NCBI GenBank assembly: GCA_010405405.1
Contig: MU004236.1
Span: forward strand, 2,349,707 to 2,413,706
Source: Microthyrium microscopicum
Lineage: Eukaryota; Ascomycota; Dothideomycetes; Microthyriales; Microthyriaceae
Length of the DNA stretch: 64,000 bases
Direction of reading: 5' to 3'
Under the pieces are notes generated by a model, which made no database searches, was not told where the DNA came from, and worked only from the letters and a program-made list of their open reading frames with translations. Of this stretch, positions 1-12,246 are shown one piece after another; position 1 is the stretch's first letter; each line of letters starts with the position of its first letter. Made by a program: the position numbers and the translations under genes.

Positions 1-450
1 CCATCCTGAGTTCTTGTTCAGAAGAACCTCCTTGACTCCAGTGTAGTCAGCCTCAGAAAAGATACCACCGTGTAGTTTCTTTGTTTCTTCAACGGAAAGA
101 AGATCGTAATCAATGTCCACTCCAAAATGCTTGTAGTTCTCGACCATTTGTCGCCCTGCTGTACTTGTATCAACCCAAATGACGCCCTTTTCTTGAAAAA
201 ATGGTTTGAAGATAGGATCATTGCGCCAAAGATTCAATGCTTCTTGTCCAAGCTTCGCATAGATTAGGTCAACATAATCTGAACGTATTATCTTATTCCA
301 GTCCCAAGAGGCAGCCGAGTCGGAAGGAAAGGGCCGTCTGTCAATCAGGCTGATGGTGGCTCTGGGATATTTTCGAATAAGATGAAGAGCTGTGGAAGTG
401 CCAAAAACACCGGCTCCGACAATAATATACGAGGATTTGTCAGTGGCCAT
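1..450 (-). CDS. FAD-dependent oxidoreductase, DAO superfamily (N-terminal part, cut by window edge)
   Basis: The ATG is at 450 and the frame stays open for 150 codons to the window edge, so the C-terminus is missing. Residues 8-17 form a Rossmann dinucleotide motif (YIIVGAGVFG), followed by the acidic end of beta-2 (SLIDRRPFP). This is the FAD-binding start of D-amino-acid-oxidase-fold flavoenzymes. The pattern SAASWDWNKIIRSDY, following the Rossmann segment, resembles fungal sarcosine/fructosyl-amine/pipecolate-type oxidases, which oxidise C-N bonds and release hydrogen peroxide. The substrate cannot be told from this part. It is divergently oriented to the Zn2Cys6 regulator at 1432, which could control it. 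No intron is needed in the visible part. Family assignment is firm; the subfamily is inference. Confidence 0.85.
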   Translation of the reverse strand, partial: MATDKSSYIIVGAGVFGTSTALHLIRKYPRATISLIDRRPFPSDSAASWDWNKIIRSDYVDLIYAKLGQEALNLWRNDPIFKPFFQEKGVIWVDTSTAGRQMVENYKHFGVDIDYDLLSVEETKKLHGGIFSEADYTGVKEVLLNKNSGW

Positions 451-1431
451 ATCTATCTGAGTCTTGTTGTGTTGGGCTTATCGTGCTTGTTGTCAAGTTG
501 TTGTAGCTCAGATGGCCTCCAGCTCATCCCCTCCAGGCTATTCACGCACGTCTCGTATAAACCAGGTTAGCAGCGGGATACGAGACAGCTGTGACACAAG
601 ATTTTTACTGCCTCCCAGTGATACTGGGTCTTTGTACTTCGAAAGTCGTTGACGATTTTGACAAATTGAGGGACATTCATAACAGGAAAACATCAGGTCT
701 ATGTGGCGGACGACAGCCAAATTTGCTCGGATTATACCTTAAGGAAGTGCCAGCCTGTCTTACTAAAAAGAGGAGCTTCAAATCAAAAGTATGCACTGTG
801 ATGCTTTAATCTTCCTGGCCTTCTGTGAATTGAGAATCGAAGATAGAGTACCGAAAGGTCGACAGAATAAATGGCGCGCTCCCATCAACCATGATGTCTC
901 CCATCGCACCCTTCAGTAAGAAATTGCTTAAATTTGTAGCGCATTCGATGGAGAAACGACTCTATTTCTTTAGGGGAGAATAAATCATTTGATTCAAAAG
1001 CGTAGCAGATGGTAGCCACCGCAGTTGATGGGAGCACTCAGCGCACCATTTATTTTGTCTTGGTTCAACAGTTGCCTCGTGGGTATCTAGAAAGTACCTA
1101 CCTACCTACCCACAAGTTTCATCAGCGCCTTACCAAAGTACTCAGTACTATGCCAAGGTTGCTACCATTATTAATGGGACTCCGAAGGACGAATCGGGAG
1201 AATGGATTTATAAAAATTTGGAGGCGCTGTGAACTTGTGACGCATGTAATCTACGGGCCACGCACCCCGCATTGAATGAGTTCGCTAGGGTTGACGGCAT
1301 CTAATGCGGCAAGGTATGGGTTCAATTGTGGAGGGCTCTCTGGAGAGCATGGATGGTCTTCCTTTTTTGTTTCATACTCTTTGGGTCGCGAACACCTCAG
1401 ATTCTAACTTCATACCACTCCCCATGCTGCC
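451..1431. other. Divergent intergenic region between oxidoreductase and Zn2Cys6 regulator
   Basis: This 981-bp stretch separates two divergent start codons and should hold both promoters. Only short ORFs without family resemblance are present. A small CTAC-type tandem (about four units) lies near 1096-1112. I see no RNA gene. Confidence 0.6.
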
Positions 1432-3733
1432 ATGGATGAGAAAAGCCCCCCACGAAAGTTAAAGCGCCCTCGTGCTGCCCAGGCATGTGAGAGATGTCGA
1501 CTAAAGAAATACAAGTGTGATGAATCGATCCCTTGTTTCCATTGTAAAAGTAATCTATCCAAAATACTTGTCACTGGGACTCGCTGCTGACATACTATGC
1601 GCAGAGAGTAACCTGGAATGTGTCTATCAGAATGCCAATCGATATCGTGATGATGCCTATGCTTCACAGTAAGGGTGAAGAAAGTCCAAAGACTAGAAAA
1701 GATAAGCTGACTTGCATGGTAGCTATATCCAAACACTGGAGACAAAGGTCCGGGAGCTTACGGCTCAACTCATGGCAGTCGGGTCACCAGTCTCCCAACA
1801 TTCCTTGGATCCCGAAAATCGTGTGATATTAACGTCGAATCCGTTACCAAAGAGTTTGATGCCAGCTGCCGATGGTCAGCAAACCACCAGTAGTCGCCAA
1901 TCCGTCAGTGATGAGGCGGGAGATACTGCCGCAGAAGTAGAAATCGCAGATGTGAATCGACACACCAATGCCGTCGAGTTCCACGGTAGCACTTCTTCCA
2001 TGGCCTTTCTTGGATATCTGAAGCGTAGGCAGAGTCATCAAACAGGATATAGTGCTGCCGCAGAGGCACCGTCGCTTGTCTCTGCTTTACACAATCCTGC
2101 ATTTTCCCCACAGGCTCACCATCATGGCCCTGAGAAGAGCAGGAATATCTACTCTAAGCAAGCTCATATTTTCATTGAAGCTTACTTTGAGAACCTGCAT
2201 TTTGTGCATCCTCTGATAGACAAGGAGCATTTTATGGCTAGAGCGAACAATTTATGGTTTGGACATCACAATCCGGAGGATGAGAGCTTCGTACCTCTCT
2301 ATCTAAGTCTCATGTCACTTGGTGCACTTGTAAGAGTTTGGGACGAAGAAAGACTCGACGGACTGACAAGATTTGAATGGAGTCGAAAGCTTTTTGGTGA
2401 CGCTCAGGCGTACTTGAATGATCTTCGATTTTCCAATGATCTCGACACCGTTCAGTGCTTATATTTCATGGTACTTATATCCAAAACAACGATTAACGTC
2501 AACTAACGCTTCTCAAGGCAAAAGTATGTCAGAATGAACTAAACCAGCATTTAGCGTATATGTATCTCGGCCTGGCCATTCGGACTTGCCTATCAGCCGG
2601 ATTCAACCGAGAGTCACCAAATCCCAAATGTCATCAATCCGGCACTATTGCGAAAACTTGGTGGGGAATCTATTCGCTTGAGATTGAGATGAGCTTTTCA
2701 CTGGGTAGACCTGATACTTTAGGAATGGATGAGTATCACAATCGACGTTTGCCACCAATCGACGATTCAGAATACGCCATCATTCCGCTAATGGTACAGT
2801 TTGCGCACATCATCCGGAAAGTGACCATTTTGATATATCACAAGAAGTCAAAATGGCAAGAAAAAGTTAACATCGCATGCCAAATTGAGCAAGACATGGG
2901 CCAGTGGGTTGCCACGCTACCAGAGAAGATAAGACCATTCCCCTTGGAAAAGCGGTTTCTTGGAGCTCTCAAAGAACCCAAGTGGTGTCGACGACAGCGT
3001 TTAGTGCTTAATCTTCGTCAGTGTTTGCATCTTTTCCCCAATGATTTAACGCTGACATGATCAAACTAGGATATCACAATGTTCGAATGCTCTTGTTTCG
3101 ACCATTTCTGTCATATGTCGCACAGAATCACTCGATAGTAATGCATGAAGCTTTAGAACAGGCGATAAATAAATGCCTCGACTCGGCGAAGACTACGATC
3201 GAGCTGATACATGAGACCTACACCATTCACAGCTTTTTCAGAACTTGGTAAGAGCTATATAGTCTTCAAACTACCAATTTGCTCACATTTGCAAGGTGGT
3301 ATAACACGACATATGTCATGTTTGCGGTCTCTGTGCTACTACTATACATTTCAAGAGTTCGAACTCCACTCCAAAGCCCTTCCGTCGTCAAGACGATCGA
3401 AATGGCAGTGGAGATTCTGGACGCCATGGATGAGTCGGTTGTAGCACGAAAAACTGCCGTGATAATCAAAGATAGCCTTCGAGAAGCTATGGAGGCTTCA
3501 GCAGAACCTGCTGCTCCAACCTCAACTACTACAAACACCTTGGCCACAAACTCTCAGCTTTATGTCGATGAATACTTGGATATGGTAAGCTGCCCTCGGA
3601 ACATACGACTTTCTCGCCTCTTGCTAAGGATGAATAGAATCTATTTGCCAGTCTGGATTTCCCGGACTATTCGCTTCAAGACATGGCTAGTTTGTTTGAC
3701 GAATTCAGTCGAACGCCTCATACTCCTATCTGA
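1432..3733 (+). CDS. Zn2Cys6 fungal transcription factor with Fungal_trans domain
   Basis: The seven-exon model 1432-1549, 1605-1668, 1723-2470, 2518-3016, 3070-3247, 3296-3584, 3638-3733 totals 1992 nt, or 663 residues. The binuclear zinc cluster is complete: Cys19, 22, 29, 35, 38 and 45, with the first intron between the fifth and sixth Cys. A short coiled-coil linker follows (SYIQTLETKVRELTAQL). The middle region matches the fungal-specific transcription factor domain (PF04082): the segment around AYMYLGLAIRTCLSAGF, then RYHNVRMLLFRPFL, then an NTTYVMFAVSVLLLY helix. Such proteins bind CGG half-sites as dimers in the nucleus and often control adjacent catabolic or secondary-metabolite genes. 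The flavoenzyme genes on both sides make a pathway-specific role plausible, but this is inference. The single-nucleotide position of the first acceptor (1604 or nearby) is the least certain point. Confidence 0.88.
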
Positions 3734-4098
3734 ATATCAAGTCCCGATTGATTCTCCGGATGGAATCCACTGTGGCAGTTCAAAAGTCACACCACGGCAA
3801 TGCTCGCGCTACTAATCGGGAGCATGCCGAGGGCGACCGGATTTTCCGAACTTCACCTGTACGACCATATTAGGAACACAGTTGCCCTATTCCCTGCACA
3901 CTCGGAAGAACAGAATTCGCTACTAGTACTCGCTTGATTGCCATCAGCCTGAAAGAGATACCAGCTTGCAGTGTGTGGCATAGACAACTGCTTGTCTGGA
4001 TTTGGTAAGAGCCTTTACAATCTGGCCCTACTTCAGCCTCATTTAGTGTTGATGTCACTCATATTTCCACTTCAGCAACTCTCCACCACATAATCTCA
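3734..4098. other. Intergenic region / promoter of the FAD monooxygenase
   Basis: This 365-bp gap lies between two co-oriented genes. It should hold the 3'UTR of the regulator and the promoter of the monooxygenase. Apart from the CGG inverted repeat I see nothing in it. Confidence 0.5.
3838..3848. promoter_or_regulatory. Candidate Zn2Cys6 site, CGG-N5-CCG
   Basis: An inverted CGG pair separated by five bases (CGGATTTTCCG) lies 251 bp upstream of the monooxygenase start codon. Zn2Cys6 dimers commonly bind inverted or direct CGG triplets with defined spacing. A single site of this length can occur by chance. Confidence 0.3.
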
Positions 4099-5571
4099 AT
4101 GGTAAGCTAAATTCCGCGACATTCTGGAGCTATTTTCGAATGACTGACCGTCTTCAAGGCAACGCAACCCGAAAAGCTCAAAATAATCATTGTTGGAGCC
4201 GGGCTCAGTGGTCTTGGAACCGCGATATCATGTTCTCTCGCCGGCCATGAAGTCGTGGTCCTAGAAGCGGCCCCAGAAATCGCCGAGGCAAGTTCTTCAT
4301 GCCTGTCTATCTAGAAAAGTCACGTTAATAATTTTCGAAATTCTAGGTTGGTGCTGGCCTGCAAATGACCCCCAATGCCACAAGGTTACTACAACACTGG
4401 AATGTATCAAAATCCTTTTGGGCCAAAGGAGCTGAACCAACATCGTTATCAGTTCATCGCTACACTGGCGAACTACTGGCCCATGAAGAATCCTATGATC
4501 TGAAAATGCGCCAGCGCTATGGCGCACCCTTCACAGACATGCATCGCGCAGACTTGCAGATAGCACTACTGGACCGCGCAAAAGAATTGGGGACTCAATT
4601 CTTTCTAGGTGAAAAGGTCGAAACCATTGACTTCGCCAAACCTTCTGTCAAGACATCGTCAGGCAAGACCTACACCGGGGATCTCATCGTCGCTTCCGAT
4701 GGACTCTGGTCGCGCTGTAGAGAACTAATGCTCGGCAAAAAGGACGAGCCACTGCCTACTGGCGATTTGGCTTACCGCATCGTCCTCAGTCTTGATGAAA
4801 TCCAAGATACGGATTTAAGAGAATGGGTAGCCAAACCAACAGTACACTTCTGGATCGGACCAAACACACACGCGGTCGGCTATTCGATGCGCGATGGTAA
4901 GATGTATAATATCGTACTTCTCTGTCCTGACACATTGCCGGATGGTCTGGCAAAGCAAGCTGGCTCAGTAGATGAGATTCGCACCTTATTCAAAGGCTGG
5001 GATCCAATTCTCACACGCTTCCTTAACCACGTCAAGAAGGGCGTAGATAAGTGGAAGTTGATGCATTTGGAGCAGATGCCGCACTGGGTGAATGACGAGT
5101 CGAATTTGGTCTTCATGGGCGATGCGTGTCATCCAATGCTGCCATATCTTGCGCAAGGCGCCAATTCATCGCTTGAGGACGCGGCGGTTTTGGGCGGGTT
5201 GTTGGCGAAGTTGACGAACAAGAGACAATTGCCGCGTGTACTACGGCTGTACGAGCGGTTGCGAAAGGAGCGTGGGGAAGCGATTGTGAGAGAAACGTTC
5301 AATCAACGGCGCGACTTTCATAGGGTTGATGGACCGGAGCAAGAGGCGCGAGATCGACAATTCAAGAGCAAGTTAGGGAAGGATCTGGGTACAGATGCTT
5401 TCCCAAGTCGATGGTATGTTATGACAGAGTTGAGATTGACTGGTATGGTGCTAACGCGTGTATAGGACGTGTCCGCAGGTTCAGCCGTGGTTGTATGGGT
5501 ATGATGCGATCAAGGAAGTGGAGGATGCAGTACGCAAGAATCCACTGTTTGATGATGGAACGAAACTTTAG
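4099..5571 (+). CDS. FAD-dependent monooxygenase (salicylate hydroxylase-like)
   Basis: Exons 4099-4101 (the ATG alone), 4159-4287, 4347-5413 and 5466-5571 total 1305 nt, or 434 residues, a usual length for the family. The group A flavoprotein hydroxylase signature is complete: GAGLSG at residues 14-19, the DG motif (SDGLWSR, Asp about 162) and the GD motif (MGDACHPMLPY, about 301-311) that contacts the FAD ribityl chain. These enzymes use NAD(P)H and O2 to hydroxylate aromatic or polyketide-like substrates. Two splice oddities are visible. An intron directly follows the ATG, and the second intron starts GCAAGT (a GC-AG intron), which gives the conserved junction AEVGAGLQ. The co-oriented Zn2Cys6 gene 365 bp upstream suggests a small cluster. 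The substrate is unknown; salicylate is only the nearest well-known family member. Confidence 0.9.
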
Positions 5572-6998
5572 GTTTGTTGATATATTGCATATTCCAAGTT
5601 GGTAAAGGCATTGTTTAACCTTTGGATTGGTATAGAGGTTTCGATAGTCGGGCGGATACATTGTTTGTAGTTCCAAGACTCACTGAATATAGAGTTTTCA
5701 CGCAATGTTGATCGAATGGTGATTGTCGTAGGCTGCTGACGAAGATATGTTTCAACTTATCTGCTTCATGATATGGTTCTTACACGCAAGGTTGTCGTTC
5801 AGCACAGGGGGAAACAAAACAGCGGAGTTAATGGAGAGGACTGCTTGTGTCTTCAGATTTCCTGAAACACGTGTCCTCAATACCACGTCTTTTGCAGTAT
5901 TTTTCCAAGACATCAAGCAAGTGGAAAATGCTTGTCATAAAGTTTTTTAATGCTTGGCTATCGAGTGCAGGAAAAGAGCGCGTATGTATGCGTTTGCTTT
6001 AGGATATAATCTTACCTCGTAGCAAGCGTCCGACGGCAACGTGTTCTGGCATAGTTTGGAACAAACCTAAAATTTAAAAATCTTGGGAAAGTCGGGATGA
6101 TGTTGAGCAATAATTGGCGTGACGGATTCAAAACGCGTACAGAAGCATACAATGTGGGGTTGAGGAGTTGATTGTAACAGCTTGACCTAGAAAGTGCGGC
6201 ATAGGGCATGAAAGCTCAATAATACGGAGTATGATCTCAAAGGTAAAGTGTCAGACAGCGTAAAGTCAGCGGCTGGAGGCATTCAGTTATGTTGAACCAA
6301 AAGTTTTTGTTGATGTTGACGAAGATGGTGTCGAGTCGAGCAGAGACTCCAGAGAGGAATGGCAGTTGATCTTGGTACTCTAGATCAGTCTAGCCTGATT
6401 CAGAGGTGACCCTAGCAAGCTGTTTGCCAATAACATCACGAGAAAGACACCTTGAGGGCGTGACTAATCACGTCATCGCGCATAACAGTCCAGACTGGGC
6501 AACTGCAAGTGGGCAAACCCCAGCCTTTCCCATTTTTGGCGTAGTCATACACAGCAACTTGCAAGGTCCCGCCGCGCCCACCTTTGCTGCCAGGCACCAC
6601 CAGGAACCACATCAATCTCCACCTGCTATCTCGCCTACTTTCCACGCGATATCTACTAATAAACAACTACTCAAAACACAAGTGCGGCACATACCGCTTG
6701 CTGTGCCCTTCGTTTTTTCCCTGCAACCTGCGCAGCTCAGATATCTACATCCGCCCAGAGCGACTATGCGCCGCGTTGCGCGTTTGCATTCCTGATGACA
6801 TGTTGCTGTGATACGGCGTGTTCCAGCACATGTCCAGCATTCCAACAGCGTCAGAAACTGCACGATTTGGAGGACAAGAATACGCTTGCCGGAGAACTGG
6901 GCCAGGTACGTACCCTCCTCTCATGAGTTATACAAGAGCCGCCACTGCTCAGATCTGCCTTTTGCGCCTGCCATATATGCACATATCAAGTTATCATT
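5572..6998. other. Intergenic region
   Basis: This stretch of about 1.4 kb lies between the monooxygenase stop and the coiled-coil gene. I find only short ORFs without family features. The 6.4-7.0 kb part probably includes the promoter and 5' leader of the downstream gene. A coiled-coil-like frame ending in a good donor at 6906 lies at 6850-6905 (see rejected items). Confidence 0.5.
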
Positions 6999-9296
6999 AT
7001 GTTGTCGCTTCTGCCTCAGCCTGTCCCAGCGCCCTTACTCTTGCCAGAGTATGGTGCAATGGACGATCCGAGTCATTTCCCCAACTCCAACTCTTCATTT
7101 CTGGATCAGATGGCTCGCACCACCTCACAGTCGCTAACCTTTATGCTTCAGGCTTTGCTGGCGCGCCATGAGAATTACGTTGCTGAAGCTGAGAAAGAAC
7201 GCCGTCGCATGATGGACACTATCCAATCACTAGAGGAGAAGAATTCGCAGCTAGAGGACACCAATAAACGAACTATCCAGGAGAATCGCGACCTTCTCGA
7301 TCAACTTGAATCACTGAATGGCGCAGTTAAGGACTCGGAGGCCAAAGTTCAATCGCTGAGTGACGTTTTGCACTCTACCGAGTATGAGTTGGAGCGCATG
7401 AATGGATTGGCAAGTCGGACAGAACAGTTGCATCAGTCGTTGGCACAGTTGGAGGATGATCTTGCTGCTTCCAATTCAGCGGTCGTGTCGACTAGAGACG
7501 AGCACAAGGCAGCCACCTTACGCTGGCAGAGAGCGGAGAGAACTATCACGGAACTACAAAGGGAGATTGAACAGATTGAAGTTGAGGCAAAGATAGAACG
7601 AGAAAGACATGCCGATGTTTGTGCCACTAGCCGGGGCGATCACAAAGATGCTAACGATATACAGGTTCTTTCTCGGATGGAAAGAAGAAGAGCGGTGGAA
7701 AATCAGCTACTTCAAAATCGACCCTGGAAACGCACCGAAGATAGTGAAAACGGCGTGGTTTCTCACTTCGTCAAAGATATTCTGCAGGACAATGCCAACT
7801 TACAACTCGGTATCATGGAGCTTCGAGACATGCTCCAAAGATCCAATGACGAAGTGGAGCAACTGAGGGATCAAGTTCTACTCTCGCCATCTCTAAACGA
7901 AGCTCCTGATCCATCAGGTGCCCAAACGCCAACCCTGGGCTCAGAACTGGGTGGAACAACGAGAGAGTTGCATGTGCATCATCACTACCATCCGCCAGCA
8001 AAGACAGAGACTAGAAAGCCTCGAGCGCCGGCTCTCCGCAGAAAAGGCAAGCAGCGGCCCAGTGTATCACATACACCTCGATCTTCGATTTCACTGGGCC
8101 CGTCCACTCCATCATCATCTTCAGCAATCCTCAACAACACATCTGTAACAATTCCGACAAATCGGAATTCGAAGCGATGGTCTACGCAGTCGCACCAAAC
8201 TGGCTTTACTAGTTCCTCATCACTCCCAAGCTCACCATACACCGACTCAATATTTGACCGAGCATTTCCTGATACAGCTACGGATATCTCTCGACCTTCA
8301 AGTCCAGACAGTCTTAGCCTCTCGCCGCGAAATTCAAGCGGCTTTGGTGGCTATGACATGTCGAAACGAAGCTCGATTGAAAACACGATTTCCAATCCTC
8401 TCATTGAGCCTCTGCGACGGTCCATATCAGAAAATTCTGCTTCTTTCTCGCAGAAAGCAGAAAGTCCGTCCCGGGAATCTATCCATGAATTACCTACAAC
8501 TCATTCTATTATCCTTGAAGAAAACGAAGATTTGGACTCTTTGTCACATTCGCCTGCAAAGAAATCTCAACAACCATCTAATACTCAACCTATACAAATA
8601 CACTCACCCATTCGACCTACCCTTAGACGTGCAGCATCGCACGAATCCCTAATATCAATCCATGGCATGGATATACATACACTCAACACCCGCCCTTCCC
8701 AGCTGTTGCTAGGAAAATATGTCGCAGCTCCAACTACTTCTGCAAGTCAGATCGGCCTATCCGACGCGAATGCACTTGCAGTACGCTCTTCACCCAGAGA
8801 TCCACATCCAGTTCGATCAAGCAGTCAGTCCTACCTAAGCAGTATCGCTGCTGTGCAAAACACCCGGACTCTTGCCCGGAAAGAAAGCAAATCCTCTATT
8901 GGCCGCGTAGGAGGATGGATGTTTGGCAAATGGAGTGTTGGCATTGGCGGCAGCGCTGCAACCAAAGACTCCTCTCCAGTACCCGCCCCTGCTCTCTCAA
9001 TCACGAACGACACTGGAAGACCTGCTTCAATTGATCACCAGTCCAACGACTCGGCTAGCATCAAGTCCAACACCACCACATCTACCACAGATCATCCAGG
9101 CGGCCAATCCATACCGTCTCGGTCCACCCCATCCCGCTCACTGGCAGCGTCACCTCGCAAGATGTTTATGCGTAGCCCAGGTATCAATCAATCAGGTCCG
9201 ATTGGCTGGCTCCCGCCACCTCGCAGGCTTGATCCTATGCCAGTTATGCGTACTTTAGATATGGAGGCTTTACAAGAAGGACTGGAGGATGGATGA
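6999..9296 (+). CDS. Conserved ascomycete coiled-coil protein of unknown function
   Basis: Exons 6999-7616 and 7665-9296 give 749 residues. The N-terminal part has a conserved-looking block (DPSHFPNSNSSFLDQMART) and then roughly 200 residues of heptad-rich coiled coil (LARHENYVAEAEKERRR onward). A segment NGVVSHFVKDILQDNANLQ and a histidine-rich motif (ELHVHHHYHPP) follow. The rest is a long Ser/Pro/Thr-rich, probably disordered tail. From memory this is a conserved ascomycete family without a function I can name. The 48-bp intron 7617-7664 (GTTTGT..GCTAAC..ACAG) keeps the frame and has no stop. Removing it gives ERHAD-VLSRMERRRAVE, which fits the family better than the unspliced reading. The start at 6999 is preferred; 7059 (MDDPSHF) is a possible alternative. 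Confidence 0.8.
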   Translation: MLSLLPQPVPAPLLLPEYGAMDDPSHFPNSNSSFLDQMARTTSQSLTFMLQALLARHENYVAEAEKERRRMMDTIQSLEEKNSQLEDTNKRTIQENRDLLDQLESLNGAVKDSEAKVQSLSDVLHSTEYELERMNGLASRTEQLHQSLAQLEDDLAASNSAVVSTRDEHKAATLRWQRAERTITELQREIEQIEVEAKIERERHADVCATSRGDHKDANDIQVLSRMERRRAVENQLLQNRPWKRTEDSENGVVSHFVKDILQDNANLQLGIMELRDMLQRSNDEVEQLRDQVLLSPSLNEAPDPSGAQTPTLGSELGGTTRELHVHHHYHPPAKTETRKPRAPALRRKGKQRPSVSHTPRSSISLGPSTPSSSSAILNNTSVTIPTNRNSKRWSTQSHQTGFTSSSSLPSSPYTDSIFDRAFPDTATDISRPSSPDSLSLSPRNSSGFGGYDMSKRSSIENTISNPLIEPLRRSISENSASFSQKAESPSRESIHELPTTHSIILEENEDLDSLSHSPAKKSQQPSNTQPIQIHSPIRPTLRRAASHESLISIHGMDIHTLNTRPSQLLLGKYVAAPTTSASQIGLSDANALAVRSSPRDPHPVRSSSQSYLSSIAAVQNTRTLARKESKSSIGRVGGWMFGKWSVGIGGSAATKDSSPVPAPALSITNDTGRPASIDHQSNDSASIKSNTTTSTTDHPGGQSIPSRSTPSRSLAASPRKMFMRSPGINQSGPIGWLPPPRRLDPMPVMRTLDMEALQEGLEDG
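7617..7664 (+). other. In-frame, stop-free 48-bp intron
   Basis: The stretch has a GT donor, a GCTAAC branch-site consensus and an ACAG acceptor, and its length is a multiple of three. An automatic ORF call reads through it and adds 16 residues inside the coiled coil. Confidence 0.7.
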
Positions 9297-10396
<1,100 letters not shown>

Positions 10397-10550
10397 TAGT
10401 TCGATTAGAGGACCCGAATTGACGACTTTTGCATCCTATATTCCCTGTCTGACTTTGCAGCTGCGATTGATACTCTAGTTTATTGTCGATCTAACTGGAG
10501 GATGCTAATATTGCCACAGCTCAGTTACTCGCAAAAACCCGAAGACTGGT

Positions 10551-12246
10551 TTAGAATTCCTCCGACATATCATCACTGTCTATGTCATCACTATCTACAA
10601 CAATTGTTTTTCGCTTTGTTCGCATCAGTTTCCGAAGTCTGGTCTCAAGAGCACAAACCAAGGCAATCAAATCTTCCATATCCAACGCCAAAGGCTCCGC
10701 CACCGCCTGGTAGAACGCCTTTGCTACGCCATCCAGATTATCCACATGAGTAATTCGCAAATACTCCGCACCCGGTCGATGATGACCAGCCGGGAGCTTC
10801 TTTTGCGCCTTTTTAACCTTCAAACCAGCCTGCACCTCCTTGAGCCTTTTCAGCTGCGCCTCCCGAACCTCCACCTCATCTACCTCCACCAGCTTCCTCG
10901 GCTTCTCCTCGATAGGGAACATCTCAAATATAGCCTGCTGATGCTCATCTTTCTTCGACATTGCATACAACTCATCTGGCCGAGCATATGTATCAGCAAA
11001 CCAATCCATGTACTGATCCAGCCTTTCCTCCGAGAGATATAGCACGTCCTTTTCCGTCATATCGATAGCTTCTGCGTGGGTCATGACTCGCTGGTTTGCG
11101 CGCGCCTCATTGCGCTTCTTGCGGCTTTTATGCCACGCTTCCCAATCTAGTGTTGCCATAGCTGGCTCGGCATTGGTCTCAGGCACCACGAGTTTTGCGT
11201 CAAATGGGAATATTAATTTTGTGGCGATAACGACTAGCGCGGCAAGTTGCTGCTCTGGTACGTCTTTCCGCCATTCTCGTCGTGAGCGTTCAGGGAAGTG
11301 AAAGTCAAACTCTAGTAGTGCGGCCAGATGTTTGACGGCTGGGTATATCTCTAGTGGCAAGGCGACGTCTTGGATAATTCGATATAGACACAGTGGGACA
11401 TTGAGCGCGGGTAATTCGAGACCTATTTCTTCCTTGTAGGCAGCGAATAGTAGGGCGGTTTTCTCCTGTATTCTTGTTGCGCTGATGGCGCCAGGTGGGC
11501 GCAGCAGGTTGAGTGATTGGGGTGATATTCGATCTCGCATGTCTTGGGGAAGATAGGCGGGTGCGTTTACAAAAAGGAGTTGTTCGCTGCCTGCCCAGCG
11601 TACTAGGTCGCCGAGAAGGACTGGTATGCGGAGGATGAATGCTGCTAGGTAGCAGAGAGAGATCGTCTCGTCGATGGTGGGTGGTTGGTTGAACTTTAGT
11701 TTCTTAAGAGAAATGTCTTGTTCTGCGTCGAGTTGTGTGTTGAATATTTCTTGCGCTGTGCTGTCGAACTTGAATGTGAGGGCGTTGAGGCGCTGCTCCC
11801 ATAATGCGCAGAGCAATTCCTGAACCATGTCAGCGCGTCAGTACATAGACTCTCTAAGTTGAAAGATACCTCAAATTCGGCGGGAAATTTCTGCTCTTGA
11901 CATAACCACCAGCTTTGTTTGCGTAGAATCCATTGATGACATAAAAGCATCAAGTTTATCTGGTCGTGGCCAACGAGAACTGTAGCTTGTCAGTTGTCGT
12001 GAACTGCCAGAGCTTGTGAGTGTAATTACTATTGGATTTCTTCTTCTCTCGTTTCTCTTTCTTCTTTCTAGTTGTCGTTCCTAGTAGATGGTATTCTTCG
12101 ATTTCATCTCCGGATCCAGTATCTCCTATGAATCGCTGTTTTGTGTGGCCGTATTCGCAGGTTTGACTGCCATCGTTGTTTGACCTCCAGAGCGAGGAGT
12201 CACAATTCTCGATGCCACAGACGTCGCCTTCAACGAGAACATCCAT
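10551..12246 (-). CDS. RRN7: RNA polymerase I core factor subunit Rrn7 (TAF1B family)
   Basis: Exons (minus strand) 12030-12246, 11870-11979 and 10551-11819 total 1596 nt, or 531 residues. The N-terminus has an RRN7-type zinc ribbon with Cys10, Cys15, Cys30 and His34 (CGIENC ... TCEYGH). The next block (INLMLLCHQWILRKQ) and the TFIIB-like cyclin-fold region, with LCYLAAFILRIPVLLGDLVRW, match the family. Rrn7 is the TFIIB-like subunit of the core factor that recruits RNA polymerase I to the rDNA promoter. The start at 12246 leaves the usual short leader before the ribbon. The two introns (50 bp each) have clear branch sites. It is a single-copy housekeeping gene, transcribed toward ubiquitin-L40 and divergent from the P450. 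Confidence 0.88.

Noticed and set aside
5747-5950. 67-codon plus-strand frame
   Set aside because: Short, no homology and no intron structure. Downstream of the monooxygenase stop and probably UTR.
6406-6795. 129-codon plus-strand frame
   Set aside because: It starts with GTG, shows no family features and has low-complexity His/Pro content. It overlaps the likely promoter and leader of the coiled-coil gene.
6795-6905. Coiled-coil-like frame (QRQKLHDLEDKNTLAGELGQ) as an extra first exon of the coiled-coil gene
   Set aside because: It could splice in phase 0 to an acceptor at 7019, but the family usually begins close to the DPSHFP block and its upstream start (MTCCC...) looks unnatural. It is kept only as a possibility.
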